Assembly: GCA_002694895.1 (NCBI GenBank)
Contig: NZNN01000057.1
Location: forward strand, 1 to 13,440
Direction of reading: 5' to 3'
From: Chloroflexota bacterium
GTDB taxonomy: Bacteria; Chloroflexota; Dehalococcoidia; Lucifugimonadales; GCA-002694895
Length of the DNA stretch: 13,440 nt
Below, piece by piece: positions 6,663-12,956 of this stretch. Numbering within the stretch: the first letter of the stretch is position 1; the number at the start of each line of letters is the position of its first letter. The notes under the pieces are model-generated. The model was not told where the DNA came from and did no database searches. It saw nothing but the letters and a program-made list of their open reading frames with translations. A program made the position numbers and the translations under genes.

Positions 6663-7265
6663 TTATCTCCAAGAGGGGCCGTATGACCAGCCATTAACTG
6701 CATATCTAATTCCGCTTGTTACATCAAGTACACGGTGTTTTAAAAAAGACGGAAACATTATCATTGATCCTTGTTTACGGCCATCATACTCAAGTTCACC
6801 ATGTAGAGGATCAAATTCTACCTTACCACCTTCAAAATCTTTATCTCCGTCACTAATTACAACAACTTGAGTAAGTTTTCTTATAAGATTTAGAGTTGGT
6901 TGTGTCCATACATCATCAGTATGCCAATCAAAATGTGGCAATGTACCAGCTGGTGCTTCAGATGGAGCGTATTTTATAACTTGTATATCAGCAAAATCGT
7001 CAGGAGTATCAACACCTTTATATATACTTCTATTAACCGATTTCAAATATGTGTTCATAATAACTCTCAGAGAATTTATCGATTGTATTTTGCACCCTGA
7101 CTGCACTTGCATTGCTTCATCATTAATAAAACAATTTCTTTTTTCATGATATGTTTGATTATTCAGTAGAGCCGGCATCCATTCTAAAGTCTCAAAATCT
7201 TTTTTTAATTGTTCACACAAATCTATTGGTACAGCATTCAAATTTTCGTAAAAATATTGTTTCAT
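6663..7265 (-). CDS. 2OG-Fe(II) oxygenase, prolyl-4-hydroxylase/PKHD type
   Basis: The 200-residue protein has the compact double-stranded beta-helix of phage and bacterial PKHD-type hydroxylases. The iron site is visible as WHTD (His115, Asp117) and the distal His177 in MFPSFLKHRV, with the 2OG-binding Arg187 in the segment TSGIRYAVNGWSYGP. RKLTQVVVISD (129-139) and DFEGGKVEF (143-151) are the usual connecting strands. Such enzymes are frequent in marine T4-like phages, often near tail-fibre genes; their substrates are mostly unknown. AGG lies 9 bases before the ATG. Its stop is 3 bases before the GTG of the carbamoyltransferase N-domain, so the two are probably co-translated and may act on the same substrate. 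Confidence 0.9.
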   Translation of the reverse strand: MKQYFYENLNAVPIDLCEQLKKDFETLEWMPALLNNQTYHEKRNCFINDEAMQVQSGCKIQSINSLRVIMNTYLKSVNRSIYKGVDTPDDFADIQVIKYAPSEAPAGTLPHFDWHTDDVWTQPTLNLIRKLTQVVVISDGDKDFEGGKVEFDPLHGELEYDGRKQGSMIMFPSFLKHRVLDVTSGIRYAVNGWSYGPSWR

Positions 7266-7272
7266 TTTTTGC

Positions 7273-8514
7273 CTAAGTTACTCTGTTAAATCTTTCTTCT
7301 GCATCAATTTCATTTATTGAACTGTCATAATCTGGAACACCAAATGTTCTTTCACACTCATGACAATCATAACATTGTGACCTACAATTTAAAAGTATTC
7401 TATTCAATCTTTTACCCTTTTCAGATAACCAAATCTCATCCCGTAAATGTATATCATGATATTTTTGATATCTGTCAACTGTTAAGTTTGCTTCTTCTCT
7501 TGTTGGTACAAGTACTAACCATTGATCAAAAGGAATGGCATTTGTTTCATAAACACTACTAAAAGATGATGCAGTTAAAGGACCAAACTGTCTCATCAAT
7601 TTTACATTCTGATTTTTAATGTCCTCCTCTGAATATGTATTGTATAACCGACCATCAAATCTACCAGAAGTTTTTAGTATGTCCACTCCTCCCATCTTTT
7701 TATCTAAATACTGATCCAACATTTCTTTATCAGTAGTAACCATGTCAATACCATTTCTTGGTAGCTTGTCCATTTCATCAGATTTCCAATTATTACATGA
7801 AAGAGATGAAAGGGCATTGTCACCACCCCAATAGTTTGCACCTATAACTGTTGATGCCATATCATGTTCTAATTTAAAAGGACATCTATATAAACATCCT
7901 TCTGATACAAGAAGAGAAGTTTTTATTGGTCTTGGTTGTCTTTGTACTAATTTATTTATGCGCCGTAACTCTTTGATGTTTCTATTTAATGAACGATCAA
8001 GAAGTATTGTGTTATATCCAATTCCTATTGTATCGGCTACTTGTTGTCCATCAGATATTATATGATTTACAGTATTCTTCCACTTCATCTTAGGACATCG
8101 ATTTTGTAATTTCATTGTCCTCATCAAATGTTTGGAAGAGATAGTACAACTTCTTAATCCTTTATCATAATATCCCCCAACCCATTCTACAAACTCATCT
8201 TGTAATGCTTGGTCTAAAATTAATTCATCCGGCCAAACTGTTTGATTTATTGTAAGAGAAACTTCAACTCCAAATTCCTCTTGTATACGGAGAAGATTAT
8301 CTATGTGTTCATCAGTTGCTTCCTGTCCCATAGCATTACCAAGAAACTTACGTTGTCTCCTATACGTATAATAAAAGTTTTTGCCAAAGTATATATCTTC
8401 TATTTCATCCAAAATAGATTTTGGAGTATTCTTAAAAATTAGATAATAATGATTTGGACAATTTTCCATATCTTTTTCAGGATGTGCAATCGAAAATCTT
8501 TTTGTAAAATCCAT
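7273..8514 (-). CDS. Cysteine-rich TIM-barrel-like protein, U32-peptidase-like (tentative)
   Basis: The 413-residue protein has repeated strand-helix units: VEVSLTIN (83-90), LRSCTISS (120-127), NHIISDGQQVADTIG, then YNTILLDRSLNRNIKELRRI and IKTSLLVSEGCLYRCPFKLEHD. The last segment resembles the strand and Cys motif of U32 peptidase-like proteins (the UbiU/UbiV/RlhA group), which carry a 4Fe-4S cluster. Cysteines fall at 207, 211 and 240, and at 377, 381, 384 and 387 (CX3CX2CX2C). They could bind iron-sulfur or zinc. There is no CX3CX2C radical-SAM motif at the N-terminus. The function is unknown; a hydroxylation or group-transfer role fits the neighbours. It has a strong AAGGAG and its ATG overlaps the upstream stop (TAATG). 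Confidence 0.6.
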   Translation of the reverse strand: MDFTKRFSIAHPEKDMENCPNHYYLIFKNTPKSILDEIEDIYFGKNFYYTYRRQRKFLGNAMGQEATDEHIDNLLRIQEEFGVEVSLTINQTVWPDELILDQALQDEFVEWVGGYYDKGLRSCTISSKHLMRTMKLQNRCPKMKWKNTVNHIISDGQQVADTIGIGYNTILLDRSLNRNIKELRRINKLVQRQPRPIKTSLLVSEGCLYRCPFKLEHDMASTVIGANYWGGDNALSSLSCNNWKSDEMDKLPRNGIDMVTTDKEMLDQYLDKKMGGVDILKTSGRFDGRLYNTYSEEDIKNQNVKLMRQFGPLTASSFSSVYETNAIPFDQWLVLVPTREEANLTVDRYQKYHDIHLRDEIWLSEKGKRLNRILLNCRSQCYDCHECERTFGVPDYDSSINEIDAEERFNRVT

Positions 8515-9416
8515 TATTCTCCTTGAATATACTTCATATATGTTTCAATAGGTAAAATAGTAGGGGCGCCTTTTAACCAATTATCTTTTTCTTGTTGTAT
8601 TTTAGGATCATCTGTACGCCAAACGATATTGTTATTTAAAAATTCGTATAAGATTATATGATTCCATCTAAGATCGTTGTCATCGACCATGTGAATTAGT
8701 TCTTGAGTAAACTGTGTAGTTACATCAGCAAAATATATATTTTGAATAATACGATAATTTTCTCTTTCCTTTTGTCTCTTAAAATCTACTGCATGATGAA
8801 ACTGTCCATTGAACATAATAAAAGTATTGGGCTCCCCATCTGTATGATATACTTCAGTATAATATTTATCTAAATAATTTTCATAATCTTGAGAGGTTTC
8901 AGGTTTTCCACTAGGAACACTAGTTAAGTTTGGTAACTCCTCTCCGTTATATTGATAAAATGATGTTCCACATCCGCCAGACAAATAAATTTGGCCGTTT
9001 ACAAAATCGTCGCGATGTGGGGGAACACAATTATTAGTTTCTTGTTCAGCTTTTTCGAATATTTCAGGAGTTATTATAGTAAATATTCCTAAAGAATCTA
9101 AGTTATTAGTGGTAGGCGGAAAAGGCATTGCCGTTTCCCTTACAATCTTCCTACCTACTTGAGTAGAAATATACTCTAACATACAATCATCAATATTAGC
9201 AATAGGAGCAAACGCTCTTATTATATTTTGCATTTGAATTATACTTTTATGATCAGTATAATTACAAGATTCTACGTATGTAAGAACATCAACTATATTT
9301 TCATAATAATTTTCTACTTCAACAATCCAATTATCATTATCAAAATATTCAATATAAAGATCTTCTTCTGTATAAGAAGTTTTAAATATTTCAGAAAGAT
9401 CATGTATTGTAATCAT
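8514..9416 (-). CDS. Second DUF6445-like putative Fe(II)/2OG oxygenase
   Basis: The 300-residue protein contains PPHRDDFVNGQIYLSGGCGT (132-151), with His134 and Asp136 as a candidate iron pair, then SFYQYNGE, and later NTFIMFNGQFHHAVDF (197-212) with distal His208 and Arg222 in the strand NYRIIQNIYF. The order H-x-D, YLS/YLN, G-T-x-F/I-Y, F-H-x-A and Arg is shared with the protein at 4469-5386, although overall similarity is low. The first 120 residues are acidic and helical and the last 70 form an extra tail (WRTDDPKIQQEKDNWLKGAP), both without recognised motifs. Substrate unknown. The ATG overlaps the stop of the glycosyltransferase gene (ATGA), with only a weak GGAAA before it. Confidence 0.72.
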   Translation of the reverse strand: MITIHDLSEIFKTSYTEEDLYIEYFDNDNWIVEVENYYENIVDVLTYVESCNYTDHKSIIQMQNIIRAFAPIANIDDCMLEYISTQVGRKIVRETAMPFPPTTNNLDSLGIFTIITPEIFEKAEQETNNCVPPHRDDFVNGQIYLSGGCGTSFYQYNGEELPNLTSVPSGKPETSQDYENYLDKYYTEVYHTDGEPNTFIMFNGQFHHAVDFKRQKERENYRIIQNIYFADVTTQFTQELIHMVDDNDLRWNHIILYEFLNNNIVWRTDDPKIQQEKDNWLKGAPTILPIETYMKYIQGE

Positions 9417-10243
9417 ACGTTTTCCATTGTATCAAAAATTATATCAGGCGAAATATCATTACACATATCATTACTACATGATAAATTTATTTGAAAATCG
9501 TACCCTATCCTTTTGTGATTTTGTTGAGTTTCATTCCACAATACAATAACTTTGTTGTTGTTAGTAGTAGCCGCTAAATGCATCAATGCGGAATCTATAC
9601 ATACTATAAATTTGGCTCCATCTATCAAAGGTATTATGTCTAATACCCCCTCTTCATCTTTTGATGTATATGTTATTGCTGCAGAAGGTTTATATTGATC
9701 ATCACGCCGTAAACATATAACATCTAATTTCAAATTATTTTTAATTTTATGAACTAATTTTTCCGCCAAATCTGGTCGATAATCTCGTTTACCTATATTG
9801 TTTTTGTTATCACCAAAATTTGCATCATAATAATTGGGTGCTCCTGAAAATTGTACAATACAATAATCATTTAATAACTCACTACTTAAATATTTATGCG
9901 CCTGGCCTATATCCAAATTATGATTCAAATAAGGTTTATTTATAACGTTTTTGATTCCATAAGCTTGAGCCCAACTTTCTAATACATGTTTATCTTTATA
10001 TTTCAAGAAGTCAGAAAAATATGGTTCATGATAAATGATATCATCATATATTGTTAGTTGTTCATTAAATGGAAAATCTCTTAGGGGTTCTATGTGATCT
10101 ATATTTTTATTATTATAAAACACAAAAGGCCACGGTGTCATCACAGAAATATTTTCCCCACATTTGACATTTAATTGTTCTATAAGTGATGTCCATATTA
10201 TATTTTTTCCTAATCCACCAACGACAACAAATAAATTTTTCAT
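9413..10243 (-). CDS. GT9/heptosyltransferase-like glycosyltransferase, copy B
   Basis: The 276-residue protein opens with MKNLFVVVGGLGKNIIWTSLIEQL, where GT9 family enzymes have their first Rossmann strand and a Gly-rich loop. It continues with YDDIIYHEPY and DYRPDLAEKLVHKIK, and ends with the donor-site segment KFIVCIDSALMHLAA (211-225; Asp217, Ser218, His222) and KVIVLWNETQ. The D-S-x-x-x-H-x-A segment is the main signature of ADP-heptose:LPS heptosyltransferases. The protein is shorter than typical GT9 enzymes (about 340 residues) and has a C-terminal Cys pair (CSNDMC). It is a clear tandem paralogue of the next gene upstream. The sugar donor and acceptor are unknown. It overlaps both neighbours by four bases (ATGA) and lacks a good Shine-Dalgarno. 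Confidence 0.78.
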   Translation of the reverse strand: MKNLFVVVGGLGKNIIWTSLIEQLNVKCGENISVMTPWPFVFYNNKNIDHIEPLRDFPFNEQLTIYDDIIYHEPYFSDFLKYKDKHVLESWAQAYGIKNVINKPYLNHNLDIGQAHKYLSSELLNDYCIVQFSGAPNYYDANFGDNKNNIGKRDYRPDLAEKLVHKIKNNLKLDVICLRRDDQYKPSAAITYTSKDEEGVLDIIPLIDGAKFIVCIDSALMHLAATTNNNKVIVLWNETQQNHKRIGYDFQINLSCSNDMCNDISPDIIFDTMENV

Positions 10244-11082
10244 TTCATAATTTCTAATATCTTATCAAACACTTCATTGGCCGGAGTATCAATACACAAC
10301 TCAGTATCACAAAGAATATTTTCTTGAAAATCATAACCAATTCTATTAGGTGTGGTTTGGTTTGTATTCCAAAGAACAACTGTGGGTTTATCTTTTACAT
10401 AGGCGGCAAAGTGCATTAGAGCGGAATCTATACATATCACAAACTTTGCTTTTATTACTAAAGGTACGATTGCTAATACCCCCGATTCCATTTTAGATCT
10501 AAATGTTATAGTGCCTGATGGTCTAGGTTCATGTTCATATCTAAAACAAACACAATCTAAATTAAAATTGTTTTTTATTTTAGCATTTAATCTTTCTACT
10601 AAATCTGGCCTATAATCTCTTGGACAAAGCTGGTTTTCACCATGTCTCCCCATTCCACCAGTAAATTGTATTATATAATAGGGGGTTTCTAATCGTTCAC
10701 TTAATTCAAAACTCTCATTTCCTGTTATCTTCAATCCGGAATATACACCGACTGGTGGATTTAATATTGGTCTTGGTGGTACTCTTTCTATACCATAAGC
10801 ATCTGCCCAATTATCAAGCATGTGCTGATCTTTTTCTTTTAAATAATCTGATAGATAGGGTTCATGATATATGATTTTATCATATATTTCTAATTGGGGG
10901 AAATATCTAAAATCATAAAGAGGTTCATGATTCTCTATTAAATTGTGTTTATTAAAAAGGAAAGGCCATGGCGACATTACTGAGATTTTGTCAACTCCAT
11001 CTTTTTTACAAAGACTAGGAATTAAGGAAGTCCAAAGTACGGCCTTCCCCAATCCTCCCATTACGACATATAAGTTTTTCAT
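10240..11082 (-). CDS. GT9/heptosyltransferase-like glycosyltransferase, copy A
   Basis: The 280-residue protein parallels its downstream neighbour along the whole length: MKNLYVVMGGLGKAVLWTSL, ISVMSPWPFLF, IYDKIIYHEPYLSDYLKEKD, WADAYGIERV, RDYRPDLVERLNAKIKNNF, and KFVICIDSALMHFAAY (213-228; Asp219, His224) then TVVLWNTNQTTPNRIGYDFQENI. The C-terminal CDTELC pair is also shared. The donor-binding end is GT9-like; the N-terminal GGLGK replaces the usual GIGD-type loop. It probably transfers a sugar, perhaps to host lipopolysaccharide or to the phage's own proteins or precursor. No Shine-Dalgarno is visible; it starts within an ATGA overlap with the upstream gene. Confidence 0.78.
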   Translation of the reverse strand: MKNLYVVMGGLGKAVLWTSLIPSLCKKDGVDKISVMSPWPFLFNKHNLIENHEPLYDFRYFPQLEIYDKIIYHEPYLSDYLKEKDQHMLDNWADAYGIERVPPRPILNPPVGVYSGLKITGNESFELSERLETPYYIIQFTGGMGRHGENQLCPRDYRPDLVERLNAKIKNNFNLDCVCFRYEHEPRPSGTITFRSKMESGVLAIVPLVIKAKFVICIDSALMHFAAYVKDKPTVVLWNTNQTTPNRIGYDFQENILCDTELCIDTPANEVFDKILEIMK

Positions 11083-12050
11083 AATATTGAATTTATTTCG
11101 TATACTACTTCATCTACAAGAGGCCAAACATCTTTTCTGGCATTTTCTGGCATGAGACAACATCTTTGATTTAGATCATCTGGAACATAGAAACTTCCTT
11201 TATCAATACAAGGCGGTTGACCACAATGCCGTATTGCTTCTAAATTTATATTGTGTTCATGTCCATGTGTTTTAGGATTAGAACTACCCCACAACACAAT
11301 ACCTTTTTTATTTGAATGTAATGATACGTGAGCAACAATTGAATCGATAGCAACAAATGTGTCTGTACATTCAAGCAAATATGCAACTTGTCTAATATTA
11401 ATCATGTCTCTTAAGTCAAAACAATTTTCGGCCTGAACATGAAAATCTGGAACTATTCTTGAAGGTTTGTCTTGAGGTGGTTCTTCTTTTGTTCCGACCT
11501 GAATAAAATTAGCATTAGGTAATTTTGTTGTTAACTCATGCCACCATTCATAATTAGGAGTTTTCCCATAAGGAAACTTATAAGGATGTCCCGTATGTAA
11601 AACTATAGTCGGCCCTTTAGCTGGTTGGAAACTTCCAGAAGAAAAGTAGATATCATTATTTAAAAATTCATCTACTAGATGTTTTTCTTCATCAGTTATA
11701 TTTAAACGGAAGATATCGGGAAATTTATCTCTATCTAATGTAATATCTAAATTATCAGAAATAATTTCCCAGAAATGTTTTTTTGGGGGATAGAATAAGG
11801 TGATGCCGTGTTTTTGAATATCCCAATTATAAACTCTATCAAAACGATTTATCGGATATTCAGTTTCAAAGGTGTTTATATAATTATCAAACCACTTTTT
11901 ATTATATGCAATATTTTTTATTGAATTGGTAGATAATAAGGTAATATTATCATCTTTGTATTTACTTCTTAGTGCATCAAATAAAGGGAACAACAGATAA
12001 AAATCACCTATACCACAAGAATCGTGGTAATAATATAAAATATTTTTCAT
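11079..12050 (-). CDS. GT9/heptosyltransferase-like glycosyltransferase (divergent third member)
   Basis: The 323-residue protein has the classic GT9 order: MKNILYYYHDSCGIGDFYLLFPL with GIGD at 13-16, TIVLHTGHPYKF (148-159) at the start of the second Rossmann domain, WWHELTTKLPNANFIQVGTKEE (169-190), DLRDMINIRQVAYLLEC (212-228) and TFVAIDSIVAHVS (231-243; Asp236, His241), then KKGIVLWGSSNPKTHGHEHN. C-terminal cysteines (276, 281, 297, 298) resemble the Cys pattern seen after the donor site in heptosyltransferases. It is closer to canonical GT9 than the two downstream copies. It is the first gene of the cargo block, only eight bases after the tail-assembly-like gene, with no visible Shine-Dalgarno and no separate promoter. 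Confidence 0.82.
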   Translation of the reverse strand: MKNILYYYHDSCGIGDFYLLFPLFDALRSKYKDDNITLLSTNSIKNIAYNKKWFDNYINTFETEYPINRFDRVYNWDIQKHGITLFYPPKKHFWEIISDNLDITLDRDKFPDIFRLNITDEEKHLVDEFLNNDIYFSSGSFQPAKGPTIVLHTGHPYKFPYGKTPNYEWWHELTTKLPNANFIQVGTKEEPPQDKPSRIVPDFHVQAENCFDLRDMINIRQVAYLLECTDTFVAIDSIVAHVSLHSNKKGIVLWGSSNPKTHGHEHNINLEAIRHCGQPPCIDKGSFYVPDDLNQRCCLMPENARKDVWPLVDEVVYEINSIL

Positions 12051-12058
12051 AAAATAAT

Positions 12059-12508
12059 TTAATCGTCTTTAGATTCTCTCATGAATTGATTTCCTGTTTG
12101 CCAATTGCCATCCACATCAACAGAGTCTTTTTTTCTATATGCTGTTGGATCAGGAGGAAGTGTGGGATCATAAATATCAAAATCAGCAATACGACATGCT
12201 AAAGGAGGAATTTCACCTACTTGTTTCATTATTATAACCCATCCTTCGGGGTTATCAGGCCGATCAACTCCAACTATATCTTCACCCGTACCAGTAAAAT
12301 TAATATTCTTTTTAGGACCGATAGCAATATCAACCCATGCTTTCCGATATGCTTTCCAATTCGCAATATCTGTTTCACTAAGCCCCCAGGGGTTATCATC
12401 AGCAATGAAAGACCTACTGATTTTCATTTCACATCTAGCTATATGCAATAAAAGATGTAAGGTATATCCTTTATCTATTTTCCATTCAACTGCTGCAGGT
12501 GTGGCCAT
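12059..12508 (-). CDS. Small tail-assembly-chaperone-like protein, paralogue 2
   Basis: This 149-residue protein shares a core with the next gene upstream: CEMKISRSFIADDNPWG (26-42), WKAYRKAWVDIA (51-62), then P-NPEGW (84-90) and IPPLACR. The pattern R-x-E-x-x-x-x-S followed by W-x-x-YR-x-x-x-x-D resembles the phage tail assembly chaperone/tail-fibre-assembly domain (W-x-x-YRQALRDI). It is therefore best read as a fibre assembly or structural accessory protein. The tail KDSVDVDGNWQTGNQFMRES is unique to this copy. The ATG has AGGAG at suitable spacing. The family assignment is by motif only. Confidence 0.65.
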   Translation of the reverse strand: MATPAAVEWKIDKGYTLHLLLHIARCEMKISRSFIADDNPWGLSETDIANWKAYRKAWVDIAIGPKKNINFTGTGEDIVGVDRPDNPEGWVIIMKQVGEIPPLACRIADFDIYDPTLPPDPTAYRKKDSVDVDGNWQTGNQFMRESKDD

Positions 12509-12530
12509 TTTTTAATTCTCCTCTTATGTG

Positions 12531-12929
12531 TTAAGCTACGCCAGATTGATCTTGAGTTTGTGACTCTTGTATTTCCGAATCAGGATCATAGCCATCTATA
12601 TTAGTCCTAGTTAATACGGGTGGTAAGTCATCCTCTGCTCGTACAATAAAATCCCATCCATCTGGAACCTCTGGTATGTCTATACCACCTAACATCATGT
12701 CATTTTGCATAACGATAGATACGCCAGATAAATCTGATCTTGCAAGGTCACACCATGCCTTTCGGTAAGCCTTCCAAGAAGTTAATTCTGCTGCGGTGCA
12801 CCCCCAGGGATTGTCTCCATCCACAACGGATTGTGTCATTTCTAATTCCGCTTGGGCCCGAAGCATAAGTTTATATCTTATATCAGACATAAAATTTTTG
12901 ACACCTTCGTTCTGTGTGTTCTCTGCCAT
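12531..12929 (-). CDS. Small tail-assembly-chaperone-like protein, paralogue 1
   Basis: This 132-residue protein has RAQAELEMTQSVVDGDNPWG (24-43) and WKAYRKAWCDLA (52-63), then IPEVPDGWDFIVRAEDDLPPV. The same order is present in the downstream paralogue, so the pair arose by duplication. The W-x-x-YR-x-x-W-x-D core resembles tail assembly chaperone domains found next to tail-fibre genes. The C-terminus is a low-complexity Glu/Gln/Ser tail. Its position directly after a fibre-like protein supports a fibre-assembly role, which is inferred. AGGG lies about 8 bases before the ATG. Confidence 0.65.
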   Translation of the reverse strand: MAENTQNEGVKNFMSDIRYKLMLRAQAELEMTQSVVDGDNPWGCTAAELTSWKAYRKAWCDLARSDLSGVSIVMQNDMMLGGIDIPEVPDGWDFIVRAEDDLPPVLTRTNIDGYDPDSEIQESQTQDQSGVA

Positions 12930-12956
12930 GTTATATTCCCTTAATTTTTATTATTA

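Noticed and set aside
9228..9494. Plus-strand open frames of 64-88 codons (also at 1490-1714, 2534-2797, 6607-6870 and others)
   Set aside because: All lie opposite strong minus-strand genes, have low-complexity composition and show no recognisable domain.
9937..9944. A second exact TATAAATA on the minus strand
   Set aside because: It lies inside the glycosyltransferase coding sequence, encoding part of VINKPYL, with no gene start shortly downstream. Chance is likely in such AT-rich DNA.
12930..12956. Promoter in the AT-rich gap before the chaperone-like genes
   Set aside because: Only AT-rich sequence and a Shine-Dalgarno are seen; there is no TATAAATA or paired -35/-10 boxes.
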